64,000 nt of DNA, from the NCBI GenBank assembly GCA_002239065.1, contig MPNO01000005.1, forward strand, positions 86,633 through 150,632, written 5' to 3'. The notes beneath the pieces are model-generated. The model did not search any database, was not told where the DNA came from, and saw only the letters and a program-made list of their open reading frames with translations. This DNA comes from Defluviicoccus sp. bin129. Lineage in GTDB: Bacteria; Pseudomonadota; Alphaproteobacteria; MPNO01. Positions 1 to 9,294 of this stretch are shown here, in pieces. The position numbers and the translations under genes were made by a program. The first letter of the stretch is position 1; the number at the start of each line of letters is the position of its first letter.

Positions 1-672
1 CTCGGCATCATCCGCACGGCGATCGTCGATGCCTCCAGCGGTGCGCAAGCCGAACAGGTGGTGATCGCCTGCTCCCACGATGCATCGCAATTCTTCCTGC
101 TGCCGCGATACGAGGCGCTTCAGGACGCGCTCGGCGAAAATGTCACGATACGGGTGCTCACCTTCCAATACGACGCCCGCCAACTCCCGCTCGATCCGAT
201 CGCCGATCTGGTCCTGGCCTGGGAGCCCCGCAGCGAGGATCAGGATTACGTCGTCGTTTGCGGGGAAGCGGTGGCGCCGGTCTGCTCGCCCCGCTACGCC
301 GCGACCCATGCGGCAACCCTGGATCGGCCCGTCAGCACCTGGGGAGAATTGACTTTTCTTCAGCAGATTGGCGGCGCCACCGGTTCGGCGTCCTGGGATG
401 ACTGGTTCCGGATCGTGGGCCGTCCGAACACCGGGCCCCGCTTCATGGGTTTCGACAGCTACGCCTACGTGCTGGAGACCGCGGCGGCGGATCGCGGTAT
501 CGCGCTCGGCTTGCGGCATTTCATCGATCCGTATCTCGAGCGCGGCGCGCTCACCCTGGTGACCGACGACTTCGTGGAATTCCACAGCCGGTATTGCGGA
601 TACCTGACCGAACGGGGGCGCAACAGGCCGATCGCGCATAGCTGCCTCGAGTTCCTGGAACACTGCGTCTAG
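1..672 (+). CDS. LysR-type transcriptional regulator, C-terminal part (5' cut by window edge)
   Basis: The frame is open from base 1 to the TAG at 670-672, so the gene begins before the window. The visible 223 residues look like the periplasmic-binding-protein-like effector domain of a LysR regulator: an early 'VIACSHDASQFFLLPRYEAL' stretch, then 'DLVLAW' and a 'CSPRYAATH' segment typical of the second lobe. The N-terminal helix-turn-helix is not in view, so DNA binding is inferred from the family. The downstream amidohydrolase and methyltransferase run in the same direction after a 106-bp gap and could be its targets, but no operator was identified. Confidence 0.75.
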   Translation, partial: LGIIRTAIVDASSGAQAEQVVIACSHDASQFFLLPRYEALQDALGENVTIRVLTFQYDARQLPLDPIADLVLAWEPRSEDQDYVVVCGEAVAPVCSPRYAATHAATLDRPVSTWGELTFLQQIGGATGSASWDDWFRIVGRPNTGPRFMGFDSYAYVLETAAADRGIALGLRHFIDPYLERGALTLVTDDFVEFHSRYCGYLTERGRNRPIAHSCLEFLEHCV

Positions 673-778
673 CCGCGGTCGACGCGGGCGTAGCGCGCTC
701 CACCGCCCGAAACCCTGAAATCTCCGCCGTTTTGGACGATACTCCGCGCTACGGGTTGGTTCGGACGGGAGAGACGGG

Positions 779-2134
779 TTGGCCGGACAAAAGCGGTGGA
801 TCCGCGGCGCCTCGGCGGTGGTCACGATGGATGCCGAGCGCACCGAGCTCGCCGGGGCGGACATCCTTGTCGAGGACGGACGGATCGCGGCCCTCGGCGG
901 CGGCGGTCCCGGGGACCGAGCGGGCTGGGAGTCCATCGACGCCGCCGGCTGCGTGGTGACGCCGGCGCTGGTCAACACGCACCACCACTTGTTCCAGACG
1001 CTGACCCGCGCGGTGCCCGCGTGCCAGGACGCGCTGCTCTTCGCCTGGCTCGGGGCGCTCTACCCGGTATGGGCGCGCATGCGGCCCGAAGACATCTTCG
1101 TCTCCGCCCAGCTCGGCCTCGCCGAACTCGCCTTGTCGGGCTGCGGGACGAGCGCCGACCACCTCTATCTCTATCCCGACGGCGTCCGGCTGGAGGACAC
1201 GATCGAGGCCGCGGCCACGATCGGGCTGCGGTTCCATGCGACACGCGGCGCGATGAGCGTCGGCGAGAGCGCCGGCGGCCTGCCGCCCGACCGCTTGGTG
1301 GAGCGCGAGGCCGACATAATCGAGGACTGCATCCGGGTGGTCGACGCCTTCCACGACCGGTCCGACGGCGCGATGGTCCGGGTGGGTATCGCCCCCTGCT
1401 CCCCGTTCTCCGTGTCGCGGGAGCTGATGCGCGATGCCGCCCTGCTGGCCGGAGACAAGGAGGTGCGGCTGCACACCCATCTGGCGGAGAACGCCGAGGA
1501 TGTCGCTTTCTCGCTCGAGACCTTCGGCTGCCGTCCCGGCGACTACGCCGAGTCCCTGGGCTGGGTGGGCGATCACGTGTGGCATGCCCATTGCGTCGAA
1601 CTCGACGCGCGGGAGATCGCGCTCTTTGCCCGCACCGGCACCGGGGTGGCGCATTGCCCGTCGTCCAACTGCCGGCTGGGGTCGGGGGTGGCTCCGCTGC
1701 GCGCGATGCGTGACGCCGGGATCGCCGTCGGGCTGGGGGTCGACGGCTCGGCCAGCAACGATTCCGGGAGCCTCCTCCCGGAAGCCCGCCAGGCGATGCT
1801 GATGCAGCGGGCGCGGCTCGGCGCGGATGCGATGGGCGCGCGCGAAGCGCTCGAGATCGCGACCCTGGGCGGGGCGCGGATCCTCGGGCGTGCCGGCGAG
1901 ATCGGCTCGATCGAGGTCGGCAAGCGGGCCGACCTGGCGATCTGGGACGTATCCGGCCTCGCCGCCGCGGGCGCCTGGGACCCCGTCGCCGCGCTCGTGC
2001 TGTGCGGCCCGTTCACCGTCCGCGATTTGTTCGTCGAGGGGCGCCCGGTGGTGCGCGACGGACGGCTGACCACCGTCGATCCCGTGGCGCTCGCCGAAAC
2101 GGCGCGCCGCAGGGTGGCCCGCCTCGCATCGTAA
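779..2134 (+). CDS. Amidohydrolase, 8-oxoguanine deaminase / TrzA-AtzA family
   Basis: A 451-residue cytosolic metal-dependent hydrolase of the ATZ/TRZ branch, which deaminates or dechlorinates purine- or triazine-like rings. The metal ligands are visible: NTHHHLFQTL (HxH) near residue 65, HTHLAEN near 230, HAHCVEL near 265 and GVDGSASND near 320. The NTHHHLFQTLTR variant is typical of 8-oxoguanine/isoxanthopterin deaminases, so that substrate class is the best guess. The start is a TTG preceded by a GGGAGAG-like ribosome site. The homocysteine methyltransferase follows after 13 bp, so the two are probably cotranscribed. Family confident, substrate inferred. Confidence 0.85.
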   Translation: MAGQKRWIRGASAVVTMDAERTELAGADILVEDGRIAALGGGGPGDRAGWESIDAAGCVVTPALVNTHHHLFQTLTRAVPACQDALLFAWLGALYPVWARMRPEDIFVSAQLGLAELALSGCGTSADHLYLYPDGVRLEDTIEAAATIGLRFHATRGAMSVGESAGGLPPDRLVEREADIIEDCIRVVDAFHDRSDGAMVRVGIAPCSPFSVSRELMRDAALLAGDKEVRLHTHLAENAEDVAFSLETFGCRPGDYAESLGWVGDHVWHAHCVELDAREIALFARTGTGVAHCPSSNCRLGSGVAPLRAMRDAGIAVGLGVDGSASNDSGSLLPEARQAMLMQRARLGADAMGAREALEIATLGGARILGRAGEIGSIEVGKRADLAIWDVSGLAAAGAWDPVAALVLCGPFTVRDLFVEGRPVVRDGRLTTVDPVALAETARRRVARLAS

Positions 2135-2147
2135 CCGGAGGGAGGCG

Positions 2148-3083
2148 ATGGTGTCCGGTCCCCAACGCAGCGCCGAAATCGTCGTTTTGGACGGCGGGCT
2201 GGGCCAGGAGCTGCACCGGCGGAGCGCGCTCCCGCCCTCGCCGCTCTGGTCGGTCCAGGTCATGATGCACGAGCCCGGGCTCGTCGAAACGGTCCATCTC
2301 GACTTCATCGAGGCCGGCGCCCGGGTGATCACGTTGAACAGCTACACCGCGACTCCGAGCCAGCTCGCCCGCGCCGGCCAGGCCGGCCGGTTCGATGCCG
2401 TGCACCATGCCGCCGTGACCGCGGCGCACGCCGCGCGGGAGAGGAGCGGGCGGGACATCCGGATCGCCGGCTGCCTGCCGCCCCTGGTCGACAGCTACAG
2501 ACCCGATCTGACGCCGCCGGAAGAAACCTGCCTCTCCGACTACCGCAGGATCGTGGCCGCCCAGGCGGACCATGTCGACCTGTTCCTCTGCGAGACCCTG
2601 GCTTCGGTCGCGGAGGCTCGCATCGCGACCGTCGCCGCGCGCGAGAGCGGAAGGACGGTGTGGACCGCGCTGACGGTGGACGATTCGAACGGCTCGGTGC
2701 TGCGGTCCGGCGAACCCGTCGCCGCCGGCGCGGAAGCGGCCCTGGAAGCCGGCGCGGCGGCGCTGCTGATCAACTGTTCCCGCCCGGAGGCGACCGTCGA
2801 CGCGCTGCCGGCGCTCGCGCGGATCGGGGTCCCGTTCGGCGCCTATGCCAACGGGTTCGTCTCGGTCGATGCCCTCGAACCCGGCGGAACCGCGGACGTG
2901 TTGGAGGCGCGCGGGGATCTGGGCCCGGCAGCCTATGCGGACCATGCGCTGCGCTGGGCGGCATCGGGCGCGACGATCCTGGGCGGGTGCTGCGAAATCG
3001 GGCCCGCCCACATCGCGGAGCTGGCGCGGCGGCTCCAGGCCGGGCGGTACGGCCTCGCGGCCGATCCGCTCCCGGGGCAGTAG
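2148..3083 (+). CDS. Homocysteine S-methyltransferase family protein
   Basis: 311 residues with the single betaine-homocysteine/homocysteine methyltransferase barrel. Zinc-binding cysteines appear as NCSRPEA near residue 207 and the paired GGCCEIGP near 285; the N-terminal LDGGLGQEL strand and LNSYTATP loop also fit MmuM/YbgG relatives. It would move a methyl group from S-methylmethionine, SAM or a similar donor to homocysteine. A GGAGGGAGGCG ribosome site sits just before the ATG, 13 bp after the amidohydrolase stop, indicating one transcript. It ends 2 bp before the convergent flavin monooxygenase. The actual methyl donor cannot be read from sequence. Confidence 0.85.
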   Translation: MVSGPQRSAEIVVLDGGLGQELHRRSALPPSPLWSVQVMMHEPGLVETVHLDFIEAGARVITLNSYTATPSQLARAGQAGRFDAVHHAAVTAAHAARERSGRDIRIAGCLPPLVDSYRPDLTPPEETCLSDYRRIVAAQADHVDLFLCETLASVAEARIATVAARESGRTVWTALTVDDSNGSVLRSGEPVAAGAEAALEAGAAALLINCSRPEATVDALPALARIGVPFGAYANGFVSVDALEPGGTADVLEARGDLGPAAYADHALRWAASGATILGGCCEIGPAHIAELARRLQAGRYGLAADPLPGQ

Positions 3084-3085
3084 CG

Positions 3086-4312
3086 TCAATCTGCGACCGC
3101 GTCGAGGCTGTATCGCGCGATCTGCTTGTAGCGATCGGATATCGCCGCCAGCTCGGCGGGATCGATCACGTCCTCGATCCGGTCGAACGGCTCGCCCCCG
3201 GTCAGCGACTCGACGATCTCGATGATGTGATCCGGCGGCTGCTCGCGGTTGGTCAGCACGATCTCGTTGGCGATGTCCCGGCGTTCGTCCTCATAGGCCT
3301 TCAGCGCGGCCCGCGGATCGTCGAGCCCGGCGAGCAGCCTGGCCAGTGCCTCCGCGTCGAGGATCGCCTGGGCCCCGCCATTGCCGCCGCGCGGATACAT
3401 CGGGTGCGCCGCATCCCCCAGCAGCGTGACCCGGCCGAAACTCCATCGGCGGATCGGGTCGCGGTCGACCATGGGATATTCGAGAACGAACTCCGCATCG
3501 GCGATCAGCGCGGGAATGTCCAGCCAGTCGAATCTCCAATCCGCGAAGGGGCCGATGAAATCCTCCACCCGCCCGGGTGTCGCCCAGTCATTGGGCTTTT
3601 GGGTGTCGGTCGGCTGTTCGGTCACCCAGTTGATCAGCTGGGTCCCGTCGTCGTACCGCCGGATGGGGTAGATCACCATCTTGCCGCGCGCCACCGTGCC
3701 CACGCGGGTGACGCTGGCGCCGGTGAGGAACGGCTGCCGCCGGGTGACCCCGCGCCACATGTTGATCCCGCCGAAATGGGGTTCGCCCTCCGCGGGGTGG
3801 AGCTGGCGCCGCACCGCCGAATGGAAGCCATCCGCGCCGACGGCGACGGCGCCGGTCGCGGGCGCCGCGCCTTCGAACAGCAATTTGACCCCCGCCGCGT
3901 CCTGCTCGACGGCGACGCAGCGATGCCCGAGATGCACCGCGCCCGGCCCCAGCCGGTCGATCGCCGCGTCGAACAGCACCTGGTGGAGGTCCGCCCGGTG
4001 GATCGAGAAATGCGGATAGTCGTATCCCGCGAAGCGGCCGCAGGGTTCGGCGAAGACGGACTGGCCGTGCCGGTTGAAATAGGCGAACTCGCGCGCCTCC
4101 ACCCCATGGGACTCCAGAGCGGCCTGGAGGCCGAGCGCGGTCAGCTCGCGGATCGCGTGGGGCAGCATGTTGATGCCGACGCCGAGCGGCTGGAATTCGG
4201 GCGCGGCCTCGTAGACCCGGCAGGGCAGGCCGCGGGCGTGCAGCGCAAGCGCGAGCGTGAGCCCGCCGATCCCGCCCCCGGCGATGAGTATGTCGGATGC
4301 CGTGTCGGACAT
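3086..4312 (-). CDS. FAD-dependent monooxygenase (PhzS / salicylate-hydroxylase-like)
   Basis: A 408-residue class A flavoprotein monooxygenase. The N-terminal dinucleotide fold is GGGIGGLTLALALHARG (residues about 12-28), and the second FAD signature GDAAHPMYPRGGNGG lies near residue 290. That GDAAHPMYP form is typical of PhzS and 3-hydroxybenzoate or salicylate hydroxylase relatives, which use NAD(P)H and O2 to hydroxylate aromatic rings. It stands alone on the minus strand between plus-strand genes and is divergent from the glutathionyl-hydroquinone reductase, whose products could be linked (hydroquinone formation and de-glutathionylation). The substrate is not identifiable. Confidence 0.85.
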   Translation of the reverse strand: MSDTASDILIAGGGIGGLTLALALHARGLPCRVYEAAPEFQPLGVGINMLPHAIRELTALGLQAALESHGVEAREFAYFNRHGQSVFAEPCGRFAGYDYPHFSIHRADLHQVLFDAAIDRLGPGAVHLGHRCVAVEQDAAGVKLLFEGAAPATGAVAVGADGFHSAVRRQLHPAEGEPHFGGINMWRGVTRRQPFLTGASVTRVGTVARGKMVIYPIRRYDDGTQLINWVTEQPTDTQKPNDWATPGRVEDFIGPFADWRFDWLDIPALIADAEFVLEYPMVDRDPIRRWSFGRVTLLGDAAHPMYPRGGNGGAQAILDAEALARLLAGLDDPRAALKAYEDERRDIANEIVLTNREQPPDHIIEIVESLTGGEPFDRIEDVIDPAELAAISDRYKQIARYSLDAVAD

Positions 4313-4460
4313 TTCGGGACCATGTAGCCGGGCCGGTCACCGGTCAACCGCGCCCGGCTCGGGGCGTGCGTGCGGCTGTCGGGATCCTGGCGTATCCTGC
4401 CGGGCGATCGTTCGGCGCGGTGACGGTTTGCCGTTCGGTCCGGGAAGAGGGAGGGAAGGC

Positions 4461-5432
4461 TTGGGCCATCTGCTCAACGGGGCATGGACCTTCGACGACG
4501 TTCTCACCGAGAGCGAAGCGGGTCTCTACGTCAAGAAGCCGTCGCGGTTCCGCGACCGGATCACCGCCGACGGGTCGTCGGGCTATCCCGCGCGGGCGGG
4601 GCGCTATGTGCTCTATTCGTCGATCGGCTGCCCGTGGGCGCACCGCACGGCGATATTCCGCGTGCTCAAGAAGCTCGAAGGCGCGATTGCGCTGGTCGAC
4701 ACCGAGCAGTCCCCCGACCGGCGGGGCTGGGCCTTCCCCGACGGCCCCCACTGCGTCCCGGGCAGCGAACGGCAGGTGGACTACCTGCACGAGATCTACG
4801 CGATGGGAGAGCCCGGCTGCACCACGCGGGTCACCGTGCCGATGCTGTGGGACGGCGAGACCGGGTCGGTCGTGAGCAACGAATCCTCCGAGATCGTGCG
4901 CATGTTCAACAGCGAATTCGCCGCCATCGCCGCCCCCACGCCGGATTACTACCCCGAGGCCCTGCGGGGCGAAATCGACGCGATGAACGAGACGGTGCTG
5001 AAGGGCGTCAACAACGCGGTCAATGAATGCGGCCGCTCGACCGCCCAGGAGGCCTATGAGCGATCGGTCGACCGCCTGTTCGGGACGCTCGACGAGCTCG
5101 ACGGCCTGCTCGCGCATCGCCGCTATCTCTGCGGCGATGTCCAGACCGAGGCCGACTGGCGGCTCTACCCCAGCCTGCTCCGCTTCGATCCCGTCTACTA
5201 TGTCGGCTACAAGTGCAATCTGCGCCGCCTCGAGGACTACCGCCATCTGTCGAACTATCTGCGGGATCTGTACGCGACGCCCGGCATCGCCCGGGTCAGC
5301 GACGTCGCGGCGATGAAGCGCCAGACCTTTTCCGCCGCCGGGCCGATCGGCGCCAACGGCGTCGTGCCGCGCGGACCCGCTATCGACCTCACCCGCCCCC
5401 ATGACCGGGACCGTTTCGCCGAAGCGGCCTGA
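4461..5432 (+). CDS. Glutathionyl-hydroquinone reductase (ECM4 / xi-class GST)
   Basis: 323 residues, starting at a TTG with GGGAGGGAAGG directly upstream; the longer upstream frame has no family-like sequence. The thioredoxin-fold N-terminus carries SIGCPWAHR with the catalytic Cys at residue 57, the hallmark of enzymes that reduce glutathionyl-hydroquinones to hydroquinone plus oxidised glutathione. The C-terminal all-alpha domain is full length. A GstA-like transferase follows after 33 bp in the same direction, so glutathione-dependent handling of quinones or chlorinated aromatics is likely in this block, alongside the flavin monooxygenase next door. Confidence 0.88.
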   Translation: MGHLLNGAWTFDDVLTESEAGLYVKKPSRFRDRITADGSSGYPARAGRYVLYSSIGCPWAHRTAIFRVLKKLEGAIALVDTEQSPDRRGWAFPDGPHCVPGSERQVDYLHEIYAMGEPGCTTRVTVPMLWDGETGSVVSNESSEIVRMFNSEFAAIAAPTPDYYPEALRGEIDAMNETVLKGVNNAVNECGRSTAQEAYERSVDRLFGTLDELDGLLAHRRYLCGDVQTEADWRLYPSLLRFDPVYYVGYKCNLRRLEDYRHLSNYLRDLYATPGIARVSDVAAMKRQTFSAAGPIGANGVVPRGPAIDLTRPHDRDRFAEAA

Positions 5433-5465
5433 TGCGGGGGGCTTCCCCAACCTCAAGGAGATGCG

Positions 5466-6065
5466 ATGAAACTCTACTACGCCAGGGGCTCGTGTTCTTT
5501 CGCCCCGCATGTCGGGCTCAGGGAGGCCGGGCTCGACTTCGACCTCGCCTCGGTGAATTTGCAGGAGAAGACGCTCGCCGACGGCAGCGACTATCTCGCG
5601 ATCAACCCGCGCGGCTATGTACCCTTGCTTGAGCGCGACGACGGAACGACGCTGTCCGAATGCGCGGTGATCCTGCAATGGATCGGCGACCTTGTGCCGG
5701 ACTCCGGCCTGCTTCCGGCGGCCGGCACGGAAGAGCGCTACCGGGTGCAGGAATGGCTGAGCTTCGTCGGCGGCGAGCTGCACAAGGGGCTGCCGCCCAT
5801 ATTCCTGCCGCATATCCCGGATGCCATGCGGCCCATCGCCCGGGCGCGGATCGAGCTCAGGCTGGGCTTCCTCGACCAGGCGCTGGAAGGCAAAGACTGG
5901 CTCATGGGCGATCGCTTCACCGTCGCCGACGTCTATTGCGGCGCCATACTCAACTGGACCAGGCCCGCCAAGTACGACCTCGGCCAGCACCCCAACGTGG
6001 CGGCGTTCCACGAACGGTTCGGCGCCCGCGACAGCGTCGAGGCGGCACGCGCCGCGGAAGGCTGA
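5466..6065 (+). CDS. gstA: Glutathione S-transferase, beta class (GstA-like)
   Basis: 199 residues, close to the family norm. The N-terminal MKLYYARGSCSFAPH matches bacterial beta-class enzymes with the characteristic Cys10, and INPRGYVPLL supplies the cis-proline of the thioredoxin fold (glutathione site). The C-terminal helical domain includes DRFTVADVYC, the usual N-capping motif. It would conjugate glutathione to electrophiles in the cytosol. It lies 33 bp after the glutathionyl-hydroquinone reductase with an AAGGAGATGCG ribosome site, so the pair is probably an operon. Substrate unknown. Confidence 0.85.
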   Translation: MKLYYARGSCSFAPHVGLREAGLDFDLASVNLQEKTLADGSDYLAINPRGYVPLLERDDGTTLSECAVILQWIGDLVPDSGLLPAAGTEERYRVQEWLSFVGGELHKGLPPIFLPHIPDAMRPIARARIELRLGFLDQALEGKDWLMGDRFTVADVYCGAILNWTRPAKYDLGQHPNVAAFHERFGARDSVEAARAAEG

Positions 6066-6286
6066 CGGCCGGGAGATATCCGCCTACAGGCCGTGAGGAT
6101 GACCGTTCGCCCCGGGTAAGCGTGCCGCTGCCGCGTCGAGGGCAATCCCTGACCTTGTCGATGGGGAAGGGCCGCCGCCCGGAAAGTCCGATCCGGAGCC
6201 GGTTCAAGCCCCCTCGAAACCGCGTCCCGATCGAGCCCGGGCTCCTCTTCCATCCTGCGTAGAAAAACCCACATAAATATCTCCCT

Positions 6287-7633
6287 GTGCGTTCGAAAGG
6301 TCCCGCATTGCGCTTGATCCGCCTGCTCAAGAAGGACTTGGCAGTGGAGACATCGGTTTGGGTCGACAGGCAATTGATTTCGGTCGATCAGGCTCGCGGG
6401 ATCTGCGGGCTCTATGGCATCGACTACGATGCGATTGGGAGCCGCTCCACCGCGTACCACATGCTGGTGAATCTTGGATTTCTCTTCGTCGGCATCGCTC
6501 TCATCACCGTCATCGGGGGCAACTGGGACGAAATCCCGCGCGGAGTGCGCATGGCAGGCTTGCTGCTGCTGACCGCCGGAACCCACGGCCTTGCCATTCG
6601 GCAGTATCTATCGGACAAAGATTCTTCGGCCGTGGGACTGTTCCTGCTGGGCACCCTGTTCTATGGCGCTTCCATCATCCTCATCGCGCAGATCTATCAC
6701 CTCGGTGAACACATGCCGGACGGCGTGTTCCTGTGGGCGTTGGGAAGCCTCCCCGTCGCGGTCTTGCTGGGCAATCCCTGGCTCACGGTTTTCAACGGTC
6801 TCCTTGCGCTGCTCTGGTTCTTTCTGGAGTTCTGGACCGGGTTCCTCGCGCCGGAGTTCGTGCTGGCGGCGTTCCCGCTATTTCTCGCCGCCCAGCTCTA
6901 TGTGCTGATGAGAGCCCGGGTCAGCGTGCTCTTGTTCCTGGTCTTCCTCATCGGTCTGGTTTTCTGGATCGAGGCTTTGCTCGCCCTGATGTGGGCGGAC
7001 GAGCGAGGCTGGCTGGTCTTGTCGGCCGAGCACAGCTTCGTCAGCGTCGCGCTGTTCGTTCTGGCCCACGCCGCCGGCCACTGGCTGCACGGGCAAGACG
7101 CGGCAAAGGCGAAGGATTACGGTGCCGTGCTCTCGATATGGGCTTTGCGCTTCGCGCTGATCTCGATGTTCGTCCTGAGCTTCGAAGAATCCTGGCAGGA
7201 ATTGCTTCGTGCCGATTGGGACCGCCTGACGTCCATGTGGATCGCGGTGGCGGCGATTATGGCGTTTGCACTGTGGATCGGATCGAAGACAGGACGGCTT
7301 CCCGGTCTGTTCGCGCTTGTCCTTGTTTGCGCCGGGACCATGATCGCGGTGGTCGCGACGCAGGATGCGGCGGCGGCGGTGTATTTTCAGGTGCTGGACA
7401 GCGCGGCGCTGATCGCGACTGGCATCTGGTTGATCATGCGCGGCACCTCCAGCGGCATTTCCCACTACTACTACCTCGGCGTCGTCACCATTCTGTTGAC
7501 CGCTTTCGTGCGCTACGCGTACATGATCGGCGACTACCTCGACAGCGCGATCCTGTTGATGGCATTGGCGGCGCTGCTTCTGGCATCGGCACGGTACTGG
7601 AGGGATCGCCAGCGCCGGGAAGTCCTCCGATGA
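6287..7633 (+). CDS. DUF2157 multi-pass membrane protein
   Basis: 448 residues. A short charged N-terminal region (about 60 residues) is followed by roughly 12 hydrophobic segments, as in DUF2157 membrane proteins. The GTG start lacks a strong ribosome site; a 221-bp gap with no gene lies upstream. The stop overlaps the next ATG (ATGA), and that next gene is of the GDYXXLXY family, which is the usual genomic partner of DUF2157 proteins. The biochemical role of the pair is not established. Base composition is noticeably less GC-rich than in flanking enzyme genes. Confidence 0.8.
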   Translation: MRSKGPALRLIRLLKKDLAVETSVWVDRQLISVDQARGICGLYGIDYDAIGSRSTAYHMLVNLGFLFVGIALITVIGGNWDEIPRGVRMAGLLLLTAGTHGLAIRQYLSDKDSSAVGLFLLGTLFYGASIILIAQIYHLGEHMPDGVFLWALGSLPVAVLLGNPWLTVFNGLLALLWFFLEFWTGFLAPEFVLAAFPLFLAAQLYVLMRARVSVLLFLVFLIGLVFWIEALLALMWADERGWLVLSAEHSFVSVALFVLAHAAGHWLHGQDAAKAKDYGAVLSIWALRFALISMFVLSFEESWQELLRADWDRLTSMWIAVAAIMAFALWIGSKTGRLPGLFALVLVCAGTMIAVVATQDAAAAVYFQVLDSAALIATGIWLIMRGTSSGISHYYYLGVVTILLTAFVRYAYMIGDYLDSAILLMALAALLLASARYWRDRQRREVLR

Positions 7634-8267
7634 CCCGGCGGCGGATCGCGGCCTGCCTGGGCGCCGCGATGGCGCTCCAGTTGTTCCTGCTGGCGGGCAT
7701 GGTCGCCGGAGCGGCCTTGCCGTTGTGGACGGGCACGGAAATCCGCGTCGAGACGGTCCCCGTCGACCCCCGATCGATGTTCCGAGGCAACTATGCGCGG
7801 CTGCGCTATCGGCTCGGCACGCTGCCGGACGACGCGCTGGGTGACGTGTCCCGGTTGCGGCGGGGCGAAATCGTGTATGTCAGCCTGCGGCGGGGGGGGG
7901 CCCGCCCCCCCCTGTTTTGGGCGGGGGCTCTCTCGCGGCCGTTCCCTCGCGGCGTTCTCCCCGGGCGGGGGGGGTGGGGCGGGGCGAAATCGTGTATGTC
8001 AGCCTGCGGCGGGCGGACACCGGCTACCATGTGTTTGCGGCGGCATCTCTAGAGCGTCCTTCCGATGGCGTCTTCCTGCGAGGCCGTGTTGTCAGGGGCC
8101 GCTCGCCATATCGCCTCAACTACGGTATTGAGGCGTTCTTCGCCCCGAAGGAAAGGGCTCTGAGGCTCGAAAAACATCTCCGCAACGGCGGCACCGCGAT
8201 CCTCATGGTGACCGCTAGCGGACAGGCCGCCATCAAGGACATCGTCTCTCCCGCCGGCTCCGAATGA
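7630..8267 (+). pseudogene. GDYXXLXY-domain protein, reading frame broken by a 119-bp insertion
   Basis: The N-terminal part (one transmembrane segment, then VPVDPRSMFRGNYARLRY, the family signature) is in one frame up to RGEIVYVSLRR near 7893. The C-terminal part (ADTGYHVFAAASLE to the stop at 8267) is in another frame from about 7980. The two are separated by 119 bp flanked by copies of the same 34-bp sequence. Removing 119 bp yields a continuous 172-residue protein of normal family length. Either the gene is genuinely inactivated or the read/assembly is wrong here; the G/C homopolymer runs in the insert favour an artefact. Its start overlaps the DUF2157 stop. Confidence 0.75.
7861..8013. 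repeat. 34-bp direct repeat bracketing a G/C-homopolymer insert
   Basis: The 34 bases at 7861-7894 recur at 7980-8013 (offset 119 bp). The unique segment between them contains runs of 7-9 G and 7 C, composition unlike the surrounding gene. The net change is +2 in frame, which splits the GDYXXLXY gene. Confidence 0.85.
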
Positions 8268-8316
8268 TCGGGTGGGGCCGGCCCATGGCGGCGGCGCCGG
8301 GCAGAGAGGAAACGAC

Positions 8317-9180
8317 ATGGTCCAGCTGCTGGAAGGCGATATCCGCACCAGCGAGGTGCTCGGCTGGGAAGGCGTGCACCTGTTCCACTTCCACGCCTCG
8401 TCGTGCTCCCAGAAGACGCGGATCGTGCTCAACCTCAAGGGCGTCGACTGGCAGCCCCATCCGGTCGACATATCGCAGGACGAGAACCTGAACTCCCGGT
8501 TTCTCGGCATCAACCCGCGCGGGCTGGTGCCGGTGCTGGTGATCGACGGCGCGGTCCATATCGAGAGCAACGATATCGTCTCGCTGCTCGATGCGCGGTT
8601 CCCGGAGCCCCGCCTGATCCCCGAGGGCCGCGAAGCGGAGATGGCCGACCTGCTGCGCCGCGAGGACGATCTGCACCACGACCTGCGGACGATCTCGTTC
8701 CGCTACACCCATCCGCGGCCGCGCGAGCCGAAATCGGCCGACGCGCTCGCCGAATACCGCGCCGGCGGCAGCGGGACGGTGCTGGGCGCGCCCGACCCCA
8801 ACAAGGATTCCGAGATCGCCTTCTGGGAACGCCTCGCGCGCGAGGGCATCACCGACGAGGCGATTCGGGTTTCCGCGGGACGGTTCAGGCGATCCTTCGA
8901 GGACCTCGACCGCAAGCTGGCCGACGACCCCTATATTCTGGGCGAACGGCTGAGCATCGCCGATATCGCCTGGTTCATCTACGTCAACCGGCTGGTCCGC
9001 TGCGGCTACCCGGTGGAGCGGCTGCATCCCCGCCTGTTTGCCTGGTTCCAGCCGCTGCGCGCGCGGGACGAATTCGCCCGCGAGGTCACGGTGCCGCCCG
9101 AGCTCCAGAAGGCGGTCGAGGAGAACCAGCGCCGCCAGCGCGAAGCGGGCAAGACGCTGATCGACGTCGCCGGTCTCTGA
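8317..9180 (+). CDS. Glutathione S-transferase family protein
   Basis: 287 residues, longer than typical GSTs. The N-terminal half has the thioredoxin fold with FHASSCSQKTRIVLNLKG, where SCSQK places a potential catalytic Ser/Cys, and INPRGLVPVLV with the cis-proline. The C-terminal helical domain carries GERLSIADIAWF. The chosen ATG is preceded by AGAGAGGAAACGAC; upstream in-frame codons show no family similarity. The enlarged insert between the domains (PRPREPKSADALAEYRAGG) suggests a divergent class. A cytosolic role in glutathione-dependent conversion of small molecules is inferred. Confidence 0.8.
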   Translation: MVQLLEGDIRTSEVLGWEGVHLFHFHASSCSQKTRIVLNLKGVDWQPHPVDISQDENLNSRFLGINPRGLVPVLVIDGAVHIESNDIVSLLDARFPEPRLIPEGREAEMADLLRREDDLHHDLRTISFRYTHPRPREPKSADALAEYRAGGSGTVLGAPDPNKDSEIAFWERLAREGITDEAIRVSAGRFRRSFEDLDRKLADDPYILGERLSIADIAWFIYVNRLVRCGYPVERLHPRLFAWFQPLRARDEFAREVTVPPELQKAVEENQRRQREAGKTLIDVAGL

Positions 9181-9294
9181 GATACGCCCGCCCTTCAAGG
9201 CCATGCCTCGCTTGCATGTAGAGTCCCGTCTGCTAGGGTTTCTCCAGCCGCTCGCCCGGTCCGCGGGGGGCGCACGCGCACGCGGGAGGAAAAA

